Shown here one piece after another: positions 42,052 through 49,532 of a stretch of 64,000 nucleotides of DNA (within the stretch, counting starts at the first letter, position 1; every line of letters begins with the position of its first letter). A model generated the notes under the pieces. That model searched no databases, was not told where the DNA came from, and saw only the letters and a program-made list of their open reading frames with translations. The translations under genes were made by a program, and so were the position numbers. This DNA is from Streptomyces catenulae (lineage in GTDB: Bacteria > Actinomycetota > Actinomycetes > Streptomycetales > Streptomycetaceae), in the NCBI RefSeq assembly GCF_000718015.1, contig NZ_JODY01000001.1, positions 62,001-126,000 of the forward strand, read 5' to 3'.

Positions 42052-42600
42052 TCAGCTGATGGCCGGCGGTGCGCCGACGCCGCCGTGCAGCAGATACCGC
42101 TTGCCACCGATGCCCCGGACTCCCGGGGTGTCCTGGGTGAGCTCGGTGGTCGCCCGGGCGATGGGGCTGGACAGGAAGTCCGGGTGGGCCTCGTCCTCGG
42201 TGAATTCCGCGTAGTTCAGCACCCGGCTGCCGTCCAGGCTGTAGTGGAAGTGCGCCGAGATCAGGCCCGGTGTCGCCTCGGTGAGCGGACCGTCGAGCAG
42301 CGTGTCGATGACGGTGCGCTGCGCGGAGCGGCCGTCGACGTCGAACATCGGGGCGACGATACGGGTGGGGGCGTTGACGGTGTCGAAGACGGTGCTCCGG
42401 TAGCGCCTGAAGGCTATGGGAGCACAGCGTTCGACGTCCGCCCCGGCTGTCCCGCGGCCGCGCAGCGTCGGGGGCTGCAGGTACATCCGCCGGAGGCGCG
42501 GTAGGCGGCCAGATCCGTCCACTGCTCGGGGGCCGGAGCCGCGTGGACCGGCGCGGGTGGTCGCCGGGCACGGGGAACGCCCCGGCTCCGCGCCGCGGGA
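42052..42600 (-). pseudogene. Decayed ABM-domain (antibiotic biosynthesis monooxygenase-like) gene
   Basis: On the minus strand, 42052-42440 encodes a good C-terminal ABM repeat (FRRYRSTVFD, VIDTLLDGPLTEATPGLISA then HFHYSLDGSRVLNYAEFTEDEAH, ending with GIGGKRYLLHGGVG). Just upstream the matching sequence shifts frame: EQWTDLAAYRASG, typical of the end of the first repeat, is read in another phase near 42500-42560. No start codon or ribosome site joins them. Two-repeat ABM proteins are about 220 residues, so the front half is missing or broken. It is divergent from soxR. The 285 bases downstream (41767-42051) hold no supported gene. Confidence 0.6.
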
Positions 42601-42631
42601 TCCGGAGAGTGCCGCCCCTTAGGATGAGGGC

Positions 42632-43084
42632 ATGTCGAACTCGGGGGCGTTGGCCAAGGAGTTGACGGTCGGAGAGGTGTCGGACCGTAGCGGTGTGCCC
42701 GCCTCCACCTTGCGCTACTACGACCGTGAGGGCCTGATACACAGTCGCCGCACCGGTGGGAACCAGCGGCGCTACGCTCGCGACACACTCCGCCGCGTCG
42801 CCTTCATCCGCGCCTCACAGCGCGTGGGGATCCCCCTCGCCGAGATCCGGGAGGCCCTGCGCCTCCTCCCCGAGGGCCGCACCCCCACCGAGGAGGACTG
42901 GAGCCAGGTCTCCGAGCGGTGGCGCTCCGAACTCGCCCGCCGCATCGATCTCTTGCTACGTCTGCAGAGCAAGCTCACCGACTGCGTCGGATGCGGATGC
43001 CTCTCGCTGGAGAAGTGCGCCCTCGTCAACCCCTGTGACGTGCTCGGGGAAGTCGGGCCGGGCGCGGGGGCGCTCCAGTTCTAG
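42632..43084 (+). CDS. soxR: Redox-sensing MerR-family activator SoxR
   Basis: The 150-residue protein has the MerR winged helix (TVGEVSDRSGVPASTLRYYDREGLI, RTGGNQRRYARDTLRRVAFI), a dimerisation helix and the [2Fe-2S] motif CVGCGCLSLEKC (CX2CXCX5C), which identifies SoxR. In Streptomyces SoxR responds to redox-cycling compounds such as its own pigments and switches on a few oxidoreductase and efflux genes. AGGATGAGGG lies before the ATG. The convergent FMN reductase next to it is a plausible target, as is the decayed ABM gene on the other side. Confidence 0.95.
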   Translation: MSNSGALAKELTVGEVSDRSGVPASTLRYYDREGLIHSRRTGGNQRRYARDTLRRVAFIRASQRVGIPLAEIREALRLLPEGRTPTEEDWSQVSERWRSELARRIDLLLRLQSKLTDCVGCGCLSLEKCALVNPCDVLGEVGPGAGALQF

Positions 43085-43113
43085 GGACACGAGTGCCGGG
43101 CCCGGGCTCCGGG

Positions 43114-43698
43114 TCAGCCGCTGTACGGCCGCTTCTCGCGGGCCTCCCGCAGGGCGAGGCCCCACCAGACGAGCTGGTCGAAGAGGGTCGTGGCCGCGGC
43201 GATCGCGGCGGTCGGGTCCTTCAGCGCGCCGGTCTCGTCGAACTGCCCCCAGCAGTTGTGGAAGCTGACCACGTCCCGGACGGTCACCGCATGCAACTCC
43301 GCGAAGACGGTGCGCAGCTGCTCCACCGAGCGCAGCCCACCGGCCAGGCCCCCGTAGGAGACGAAGCCGACCGGCTTGGCGCCCCACTCGGTGCGGTGCC
43401 AGTCGATCAGGCTCTTCAACGAGGCGGGGAAGCTGTGGTTGTACTCCGGGGTCACCACGAGGAAGACATCGGCGTCGGCCAGCCGCGGCGACACCTTCGC
43501 CAGGGTCTCGGCGACCTCCGCGCGGGGGTTCGGGGACAGCTCGTACGGCAGCGTGTGATCGGCGAGGTCGATCAGATCGACCTGTAGGTCGTCGCGCTCC
43601 TTGGCGAGCGAGTTGACCCAGTTGGTGACGGTCGGACCGAAGCGGCCCTCCCGGACGCTGCTGTTGATCAGGGCGAGGCGCAGTGGCGTGGTGGACAT
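43114..43698 (-). CDS. NADPH-dependent FMN reductase family protein
   Basis: The 194-residue flavodoxin-like protein starts LALINSSVREGRFGPTVTNWV (phosphate-binding loop), followed by VTPEYNHSFPASLKSLIDW and VGFVSYGGLAGGLRSVEQLR, the signature of the YieF/azoreductase-type FMN reductases. It would reduce flavins or quinones with NAD(P)H. It is convergent with soxR, and a GACTTGAA/TTCAAGTC dyad lies just upstream of its start, overlapping a -35-like TTGACT. AAGGAGACC precedes the ATG on the minus strand. Confidence 0.93.
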   Translation of the reverse strand: MSTTPLRLALINSSVREGRFGPTVTNWVNSLAKERDDLQVDLIDLADHTLPYELSPNPRAEVAETLAKVSPRLADADVFLVVTPEYNHSFPASLKSLIDWHRTEWGAKPVGFVSYGGLAGGLRSVEQLRTVFAELHAVTVRDVVSFHNCWGQFDETGALKDPTAAIAAATTLFDQLVWWGLALREAREKRPYSG

Positions 43699-43752
43699 GG
43701 GTCTCCTTGTGGACGAGGGCAGGCCCGGTTTCGCGGAATGTTCAAACGATCA

Positions 43753-43776
43753 GACTTGAAGTGGGGTTCAAGTCAA
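43753..43776 (-). promoter_or_regulatory. Inverted repeat and -35 upstream of the FMN reductase gene
   Basis: GACTTGAA (43753-43760) and TTCAAGTC (43767-43774) are perfect 8-bp arms with a 6-base spacer. On the minus strand TTGACT (43771-43776) can serve as -35. This is the most likely operator of the reductase, for SoxR or another regulator; it differs from the classic CCTCAAG-type SoxR box. Confidence 0.55.
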
Positions 43777-43785
43777 GCCCGTTGC

Positions 43786-44013
43786 TCAGCCGGTGTGACG
43801 CGCGGTGGAACGGGTCTCGCCGCGCCAACTGCGCGGCCCACGGTGTCCCAGCGCCCGCTCCAGGCGGCGCCAGTTGGGGCGGTGGCGGTGGATCTCGCCG
43901 GGCCGGGCCGCGGGGCGCTGCCGGGCGAGCACCGCCACGACGAGCGCGGCCAGCTCTTCGGGAGTGGCGTTCCCCCCGGTCACGCGGAGGAAGGGGGCGG
44001 CCTCGGTCGCCAT
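43786..44013 (-). CDS. Acyl-CoA carboxylase epsilon subunit
   Basis: The 75-residue product reads FLRVTGGNATPEELAALVVAVLA near its start and has the SWR element (GPRSWRGETRS) near its end, the pattern of actinobacterial carboxylase epsilon subunits (PccE/AccE) that stabilise the alpha-beta complex. Only ATG 44013 starts it sensibly; the ribosome site lies in a GGAGAC hexanucleotide repeat. Its normal partner, the beta subunit gene, is represented just upstream by only a C-terminal remnant, so this is an orphan. Confidence 0.75.
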   Translation of the reverse strand: MATEAAPFLRVTGGNATPEELAALVVAVLARQRPAARPGEIHRHRPNWRRLERALGHRGPRSWRGETRSTARHTG

Positions 44014-44039
44014 CGTCTCCGTCTCCGTCTCCCTCTCCG

Positions 44040-44140
44040 TCACTGTGGGGGATTGCCGTGTTTGCGGGAGGGCAGCTCGGCGTGTTTGTCCCGCAGCATC
44101 GCGAGGGAGTCGGCTCGCCGCCGAGCCGGGTCTCCGCACC
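44040..44140 (-). pseudogene. 3' remnant of an acyl-CoA carboxylase beta-subunit gene
   Basis: The last codons before a TGA at 44040-44042 read DPARRRADSLAMLRDKHAEL then PSRKHGNPPQ. This matches the ending of actinobacterial carboxylase beta subunits (LPxKKHGNIPL). Upstream of about 44140 the similarity stops and no carboxyltransferase sequence is present. Immediately downstream is the epsilon gene, the usual neighbour, so about 95 percent of a beta gene has been lost by deletion or recombination. Confidence 0.65.
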
Positions 44141-44399
44141 GATCTCTGCGACGTTGTCGAGGCGTACCGGGAAGGCGACGAGGAACTGACACGGACTCGC
44201 CGCCTGCCGCTCGTTGCACGGTTTCGCGCCCGCGGCACGCCGGGTGCCCCTGGGCGGCTGTTCCCACCCCCACTGCACCGGACAGCTGTACGCGGTGATC
44301 ACGGATGCGATGCGGCGTCGACCCCCAAGACGTCGGCGCCGCCCCGGCGGTCGCCTTCCACACCGTCACGACGGGCCGCCCCACCGCCCGAAAACCCGA
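44141..44399. other. Junction region without supported gene
   Basis: About 260 bases between the carboxylase remnant and the kinase terminator. A minus-strand frame with YSCPVQWGWEQPPRG lies at 44240-44300, but I do not recognise it and it has no ribosome site. Probably noncoding or scar. Confidence 0.4.
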
Positions 44400-44444
44400 C
44401 AGCCGTACGCCCGGAGCCTGCGAAAGACTCCGGGCGTACGGCTG
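44400..44444 (-). terminator. 17-bp hairpin terminator of the kinase gene
   Basis: Perfect arms 44400-44416 and 44428-44444 with an 11-base loop lie 11 bases after the kinase stop, and on the minus strand a GGGTTTTCGGG run follows, a good intrinsic terminator. Confidence 0.85.
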
Positions 44445-44455
44445 TGCGGTGCGGT

Positions 44456-45835
44456 TCAGCTCTTCGCGTCGCCGGACGGCGGGGCGGCGTCGGGGGAGTG
44501 TCCCCGCGGCATCTCCACGGCGCTCCGCCCGACCGGTACGGACCCTTCGCCGCCCAGCCCACGCGTCGGTCCCTGGCAGCCCTGTGCCGCCGCGATCCCC
44601 AGCGCCACCAGCAGCGTCACCGTGACGAACACCAGGATCCGCTGCCGCATCAACCGCCGGTCGGGACCCGGCCGACGGCCGCCCGAAGTCGGACGCGGTG
44701 GCGTACGCGGCGTCTTGCGGCCGCCGGGCCGGGCGGCGGGCACCCGTCCCGCGGGCCGCCCGCCGGTCTGCCGACGGCCGGACGCCGAGGCGGGCCCGGC
44801 GGCGCGCGCCGCCGCCTCCCGCTGTGGGGGCCGGGGCGCGCCCCCGGCCGACGGACGCGGCGCGGGCGTCCCGGCCGCGCCCCGCTCGGTACGTTGACGC
44901 GCGTAGGCATCGGCGCGCCGCCCGGTGGGCCGCTCGCCGGGCCGCCGCTCACCGCGCGCGGGAGGGGCCGCCGCACCGCCGGGCGCACCGTCCTGCGGGG
45001 CGCCCGACAGCCCGTGCGCCTCCCGGGCGGCGATCTCCTTCAGCCGCAGCGACAGCGACAGCGTGCTGGGCCGGTCCGCCGGATCCTTCGCCAGACAGGC
45101 CGCGAGCAGCGGCGCCAGCGCGTCCGGCACCCCGGCCAGCTGCGCCTCCTCGTGCACCACGCGGTACAGCATCACCTCCGAACTGCCCTGCCCGAAGGGG
45201 GAGTCTGCGGTGCAGGCGTAGGCGAGGGTGGCGCCCAGCGCGAAGATGTCGGTCGCCGGGGCCACCGCGGCGCCCCGCACCTGCTCGGGCGCGAGGAAGC
45301 CGGGGGAGCCGACGGCCGTCCCGACATGCGTGAGCGTGCTGGCGCCGGTCGCCCAGGCGATACCGAAGTCGATGATCCGCGGCCCCTTGGGGGACAGCAG
45401 GATGTTGGACGGCTTGAGGTCACGGTGGACCACGCCCGCGTCGTGGACGGCCAGCAGCCCCTCGGAGAGCGCCGCCCCGATCGAGGCGACCTGCGCGGGG
45501 TCGAGCGGCCCCTCCTCGTTCACCTTGTCGTGCAGCGACGGACCCGGTACGTACTGGGTGGCGAACCACGGGCGGTCCGCGTCGAGATCGGCGGCGACCA
45601 GCCGTGCCGTGCAGCCGCCGCGGATCCGCCGGGCCGCCGACACCTCCCGCGCGAACCGGGAACGGAACTCCTGGTCCTCCGCGAGATCCGGCCGGATCAC
45701 CTTCAGCGCCACCCGCTGTCCGCGTCTGTCCGAGCCGAGATAGACGACGCCCATCCCGCCCGCGCCGAGCCGCCGGTGCAGCCGGAAGGTCCCGACGACA
45801 CGCGGGTCCTCGCGCCGGAGCCGCATCATCGCCAT
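44456..45835 (-). CDS. Membrane-anchored serine/threonine protein kinase
   Basis: The 459-residue Hanks-type kinase has the glycine loop LGAGGMGVVYLG, the ATP Lys in VALKVI, catalytic HRDLKPSNILL, DFGIAWA, activation-loop GTAVGSPGFLAPEQ and DIFALGATLAYA. Residues 285-405 are an Arg/Pro/Gly-rich juxtamembrane linker. A single helix (ILVFVTVTLLVALGIAA) crosses the membrane, leaving only about 35 residues outside and no PASTA domains. I chose ATG 45835, which follows GGGGACGGAC; ATG 45847 is in frame. Substrates are unknown. Confidence 0.92.
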   Translation of the reverse strand: MAMMRLRREDPRVVGTFRLHRRLGAGGMGVVYLGSDRRGQRVALKVIRPDLAEDQEFRSRFAREVSAARRIRGGCTARLVAADLDADRPWFATQYVPGPSLHDKVNEEGPLDPAQVASIGAALSEGLLAVHDAGVVHRDLKPSNILLSPKGPRIIDFGIAWATGASTLTHVGTAVGSPGFLAPEQVRGAAVAPATDIFALGATLAYACTADSPFGQGSSEVMLYRVVHEEAQLAGVPDALAPLLAACLAKDPADRPSTLSLSLRLKEIAAREAHGLSGAPQDGAPGGAAAPPARGERRPGERPTGRRADAYARQRTERGAAGTPAPRPSAGGAPRPPQREAAARAAGPASASGRRQTGGRPAGRVPAARPGGRKTPRTPPRPTSGGRRPGPDRRLMRQRILVFVTVTLLVALGIAAAQGCQGPTRGLGGEGSVPVGRSAVEMPRGHSPDAAPPSGDAKS

Positions 45836-46489
45836 GTCCGTCCCCATACCTGCGGTGGGCAAGACCCACTCCGTGCCAACCGTCTGACGTGGCACAGCTT
45901 ACGGATTGACGGCGCGGCGCGCTGAGAGGCCGCGCATGAGCCCACAGCGGGCACCGGACACGGTCGCGGGCGGGCCCGTGCCCCGGCGATTTCCGGCCGG
46001 TCCCCGGTCCCTCCCCGCCGGTGGGGTCCAATCCCCGGCCTCAGCAGGGACATTGGCCCGCCGCCCGGCCTCCGTCCGGCGACCTGGACGGGCGGCCGGA
46101 AACCGCGCCCCCGCGCCCAAGTCGCCGCGTACCGGGCGCAATCCGCTCCGCGCCCGGCCCCCGGCGGACGGCACGGACCGTTCGGGGAGTGAGAGAAGTC
46201 ACCCGTTGGGGTATCTGTCCACCCGCGACCGGGATGCGCGCGCCCGCCCCGCCCGGACAACTCGCCCCGCCCCGGCGCACCACACGCCTCAGGGTCACCC
46301 CGGGGTCGGTTCTGCAACCAGCGGAGTACGCACCCCGGCCCGCCCTCCTCCTCCTGGAGGCCGTTCACCGGTACGACGGGCTGACGTCCGGCTCCGGGCG
46401 GTTGCCTACTGTGGAGACGGAGCGGCGGGCGCCGTACTCGTCCCCCGAGGTCCCGTGCCCGCCGCCACCACCACACGACAGGAGCCGGG
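45836..46489. other. Large intergenic region, no clear gene
   Basis: About 650 bases between the kinase (minus) and a small membrane gene (plus). Several long open frames overlap on both strands, as expected at this G+C content, but none has a ribosome site, domain or hydrophobic segment. AAGTCACCCG at 46197 and TTGCCTACTGTGG at 46401 are the only lower-G+C spots, and the latter may hold the promoter of the downstream gene. Confidence 0.45.
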
Positions 46490-46699
46490 ATGACGGATCC
46501 ACAGGGGCGCACGGCGCCGCGGGCACGGTGGCGCGAACGCGTCGCCCCGCTCGGCGTCCGCCGCCCTTCGGGTACCCGCCATCCACTGATCGCGGTCGCC
46601 ATGGCGCTGCCGCTCGCGGTCCTGCTCTGTGTGGTCTTCGGCGGCTGGGAAGCCGTCATGACGCAGGCGTCGTCCGTGGCCGTGTTGCTGGGGCGCTGA
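46490..46699 (+). CDS. Small single-helix membrane protein
   Basis: The 69-residue product has a basic N-terminal half (PRARWRERVAPLGVRRPSG) and one hydrophobic helix (LIAVAMALPLAVLLCVVFGGW). AGGAGCCGGG stands just before the ATG, which supports real translation. A hairpin with a T run follows downstream. I do not recognise the family; small basic membrane proteins of this kind are common and uncharacterised in Streptomyces. Confidence 0.65.
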   Translation: MTDPQGRTAPRARWRERVAPLGVRRPSGTRHPLIAVAMALPLAVLLCVVFGGWEAVMTQASSVAVLLGR

Positions 46700-46788
46700 A
46701 ACGGCGCTCCGGTCCCGGGAGAGCGGCCCGGGACGGGGGAAGCGTGGCCCAGCCCCGTGGGGACGGGGGTGTCACGGACGGCACGCGT

Positions 46789-46816
46789 GGCCGGGCATCT
46801 GGGGAGATGCCCGGCC
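46789..46816 (+). terminator. Intrinsic terminator with T run
   Basis: A 12-bp stem GGCCGGGCATCT (46789-46800) pairs with 46805-46816 around a G4 loop, with GGTTTTT shortly after. One of the few hairpins here with a U tract. Confidence 0.85.
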
Positions 46817-46920
46817 ACCGGGTTTTTCCGGCACGGCACGGCCGGACCACTCGCGGATCGGCACGCCAACTCCCCGCCCCCGTACGGCAGATGAGTTCTT
46901 CGACTTTCCGGGAACGCCTG

Positions 46921-46952
46921 AGGGCCGGAGCAACGTGCGCTGCTCCGGCCCT
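46921..46952 (-). terminator. Hairpin ending the tRNA cluster
   Basis: A perfect 12-bp stem AGGGCCGGAGCA (46921-46932) pairs with 46941-46952. It lies just beyond the last tRNA on the minus strand. Confidence 0.75.
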
Positions 46953-46965
46953 CAGGTCTGCGGTG

Positions 46966-47037
46966 TGGACGATACTGGGATTGAACCAGTGACCTCTTCC
47001 GTGTCAGGGAAGCGCTCTCCCGCTGAGCTAATCGTCC
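46966..47037 (-). tRNA. tRNA-Val (GAC), copy 1
   Basis: Acceptor GGACGAT/ATCGTCC with A73, anticodon stem CTTCC/GGAAG with loop CTGACAC giving anticodon GAC, and T arm ACTGG-TTCAATC-CCAGT. Last gene of the cluster. Confidence 0.96.
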
Positions 47038-47077
47038 TCGGGACCACCGAGAATCGAAGTCCTCTGTGGGTACTGCG

Positions 47078-47149
47078 TGCGCGATACTGGGATTGAACCA
47101 GTGACCTCTTCCGTGTCAGGGAAGCGCTCTCCCGCTGAGCTAATCGCGC
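47078..47149 (-). tRNA. tRNA-Val (GAC), copy 2 with different acceptor stem
   Basis: The body is identical to copies 1 and 3, but the acceptor stem is GCGCGAT/ATCGCGC. The compensating changes on both sides show it is a functional variant. Confidence 0.96.
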
Positions 47150-47174
47150 GGGGCCCGTATATGTTACCGGGCAG

Positions 47175-47246
47175 TGGACGATACTGGGATTGAACCAGTG
47201 ACCTCTTCCGTGTCAGGGAAGCGCTCTCCCGCTGAGCTAATCGTCC
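47175..47246 (-). tRNA. tRNA-Val (GAC), copy 3
   Basis: Same 72 bases as copy 1 (acceptor GGACGAT, anticodon GAC). It lies 4 bases after tRNA-Cys in the transcript. Confidence 0.96.
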
Positions 47247-47250
47247 TTGG

Positions 47251-47321
47251 AGGTGGAGACGGGATTTGAACCCGTGTAGACGGCTTTGCAGGCCGTTGCC
47301 TCGCCTCTCGGCCACTCCACC
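47251..47321 (-). tRNA. tRNA-Cys (GCA)
   Basis: Acceptor GGTGGAG/CTCCACC with T73, anticodon loop CTGCAAA giving GCA, and T arm ACGGG-TTCAAAT-CCCGT. Confidence 0.96.
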
Positions 47322-47356
47322 TGGAGCGTAGGGGTTCGGGATGATCCCCCACATCG

Positions 47357-47429
<73 letters not shown>

Positions 47430-47503
47430 AGGTGACTCTCCCGAACCGTGTCCGGGAAGCTACCGGGCCTCCGGGGCGCTTGCGCTTCCCGGCGACGTGT
47501 TGA

Positions 47504-47531
47504 ACTCTAGCGGATTCCTGGGCCAGTACAA
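47504..47531 (-). promoter_or_regulatory. Promoter of the tRNA cluster
   Basis: On the minus strand -35 TTGTAC (47526-47531) and -10 TAGAGT (47504-47509) are 16 bases apart, about 75 bases before tRNA-Gly. The AAAAACG beside it (plus strand) gives an A/T-rich upstream element. It is back to back with the pabB promoter. Confidence 0.75.
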
Positions 47532-47606
47532 AAACGCGTTTGTGCAGGTGCTGCGCTTCTGGCTCGGCCACGGCGCCGGAAGGGCCCGAGATCTAGACTC
47601 GCTGAC

Positions 47607-48677
47607 GTGCACGACCTCCCTCCTGTGGCCCGCTTCGGCGGCCTCATCGCGACCGATCTCCGCGACGTCACCACCGACCCCGCAGCCCTGGACTCCACGG
47701 GCTGGTGGGCGGTGGTGGCCGGATTCGAGGGGGAGGTGATCTGCGCCCGCTTCGCCGACGTCCGGCCCGCCACTCCGGCCGACGCCCCCGATCCCCGCGC
47801 CTGGCACGGCCCCGCCCCCGGCCACTGGCGCAGCTCCCTGGACCGCGCCGCCTATATGGACGGGGTGCGCCGCATACGCGCATACATAGGAACGGGCGAC
47901 GTCTACCAGGTGAACCTCTGCCGGGTGCTGAGCGCGCCGCTGCCCGACCCCGGGCGCAGCGACATCGACGCCCTCACCGCCGTACTCGCCCTCGGCAACC
48001 CCGCGCCGTACGCGGGCACCGTCCGCCTCCCGGCGCACGGCGTCGAGGTCGCCACCGCCTCGCCCGAGCTGTATCTCCGCCGCGACGGGCGCACCGTCGA
48101 GTCCGGCCCCATCAAGGGGACCGGGCGCACCGCGGCGGATCTGACGGACAAGGACCGCGCGGAGAACGTGATGATCGTCGACCTGGTCCGCAACGACCTC
48201 GGCCGGGTCTGCGCCACCGGCAGCGTCACCGTCCCCGCGCTCTGCGCCGTCGAGGAACACCCCGGTCTCGTCCACCTCGTCTCCACCGTGCGCGGTGAGA
48301 TCGACGAGCGGCACGCCAAGAGCGCCTGGGCCGATCTCCTCACCGCGACCTTCCCGCCCGGCTCGGTCACCGGCGCGCCCAAGGGGAGCGCGCTGCGGAT
48401 CATCGACGAGTTGGAGACGGCGCCGCGCGGCCCGTACTGCGGCGGCGTCGGCTGGGTCGACGCCGACCGCGGCACCGGTGAGCTGGCCGTCGGGATCCGT
48501 ACCTTCTGGATCGACCGCGCCGCGGCGGACGGGCCCGAGCTGCGGTTCGGCGCGGGCGCCGGGATCATCTGGGACTCCGACCCGGCGCGCGAGTGGGCGG
48601 AGACCGAGCTCAAGGCGCGACGGCTGCTCGCGGTAGCGTCGGGTGAGCTCGACGTGAACGGAAGGACGGCACCATGA
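47607..48677 (+). CDS. pabB: Aminodeoxychorismate synthase component I-like, chorismate-binding enzyme
   Basis: The 356-residue enzyme has the chorismate-binding core: RIRAYIGTGDVYQVNLCR, PELYLRRDGRTVESGPIKGTGR, RAENVMIVDLVRNDLGRV, FPPGSVTGAPKGSALRIIDELE and GPYCGGVGW. It lacks the long N-terminal tryptophan-binding part of TrpE, so PabB is favoured; it makes 4-amino-4-deoxychorismate for folate. The GTG start has no ribosome site, but a TAGACT -10 (47594-47599) ends 7 bases before it, so the mRNA is probably leaderless. It overlaps pabC by ATGA. Confidence 0.88.
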   Translation: MHDLPPVARFGGLIATDLRDVTTDPAALDSTGWWAVVAGFEGEVICARFADVRPATPADAPDPRAWHGPAPGHWRSSLDRAAYMDGVRRIRAYIGTGDVYQVNLCRVLSAPLPDPGRSDIDALTAVLALGNPAPYAGTVRLPAHGVEVATASPELYLRRDGRTVESGPIKGTGRTAADLTDKDRAENVMIVDLVRNDLGRVCATGSVTVPALCAVEEHPGLVHLVSTVRGEIDERHAKSAWADLLTATFPPGSVTGAPKGSALRIIDELETAPRGPYCGGVGWVDADRGTGELAVGIRTFWIDRAAADGPELRFGAGAGIIWDSDPAREWAETELKARRLLAVASGELDVNGRTAP

Positions 48678-49498
48678 GGATCTGGCTGGACGGGGCACTG
48701 CAGGAGGCCGGCCGGGCCCGGGTGTCCGTCTTCGACCACGGACTGACGGTCGGCGACGGCGTCTTCGAGACGGTCAAGGCCGAGGGCGGCCGCGCCTTCG
48801 CCCTCACCCGCCACCTGGAGCGGCTCGCCCACTCCGCCCGCGGTCTGGGACTGCCCGAGCCCGATCTCGACGAGGTACGCCGTGGCTGCGCCGCCGTCCT
48901 CGACGCCAACCCGATGGCGCTCGGCCGACTGCGGATCACCTACACCGGCGGTGAGTCGCCCCTCGGCTCCGACCGCGGCGACGCCCCCGCGACCCTGCTC
49001 ATCGCCGTCGGCGAGGCCACCCGCCGCCCCGACACCACCGCCGCCGTCACCGTCCCCTGGACACGCAACGAACGCGGTGCGCTCACGGGCCTGAAGACCA
49101 CCTCGTACGGCGAGAACGTCGTCGCGCTCGCCCGGGCGCGGGAACGCGGCGCCTCCGAGGCGCTGTTCGGCAACACCGTCGGCGCGCTCTGCGAGGGCAC
49201 CGGCTCCAACGTCTTCGTCGTCCTCGACGGGGAACTGCACACCCCGCCGCTGACCTCCGGCTGCCTGGCCGGGATCACCCGTGCGCTGACCGTCGCCTGG
49301 GCCGGTGCCAAGGAGACCGATCTGCCGCTGGACGCCCTGGAGAGCGCCGAGGAGATCTTCCTGACGTCCACGCTCCGCGACGTCCAGGCGGTGACGCGGG
49401 TCGACGACCGTCAACTCGGCGACGCGCCGGGCCCGGTGACCCGCGCCGCGATGTGCGCCTTCGACGCGGGCGCCGCCGCCGACTTCGACCCGCGGTGA
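48674..49498 (+). CDS. pabC: Aminodeoxychorismate lyase / class IV aminotransferase
   Basis: The 274-residue PLP enzyme of fold type IV has VFDHGLTVGDGVFETVKAEGG near the start, the PLP Lys in LTGLKTTSYGENVVALARAR and ALFGNTVGALCEGTGSNVFVV. ATGA overlap with pabB indicates the PabC lyase that releases p-aminobenzoate and pyruvate. Closely related D-amino-acid and branched-chain aminotransferases share these motifs, so the call rests partly on context. Confidence 0.88.
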   Translation: MRIWLDGALQEAGRARVSVFDHGLTVGDGVFETVKAEGGRAFALTRHLERLAHSARGLGLPEPDLDEVRRGCAAVLDANPMALGRLRITYTGGESPLGSDRGDAPATLLIAVGEATRRPDTTAAVTVPWTRNERGALTGLKTTSYGENVVALARARERGASEALFGNTVGALCEGTGSNVFVVLDGELHTPPLTSGCLAGITRALTVAWAGAKETDLPLDALESAEEIFLTSTLRDVQAVTRVDDRQLGDAPGPVTRAAMCAFDAGAAADFDPR

Positions 49499-49532
49499 GG
49501 TGAAGGGCCGCGGCGGCGGGTAGAAGGTCCCC

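Noticed and set aside
46021..46992. 323-codon plus-strand frame in the kinase downstream gap
   Set aside because: It overlaps the small membrane gene and a terminator in another phase, and is Arg/Pro-rich with no ribosome site.
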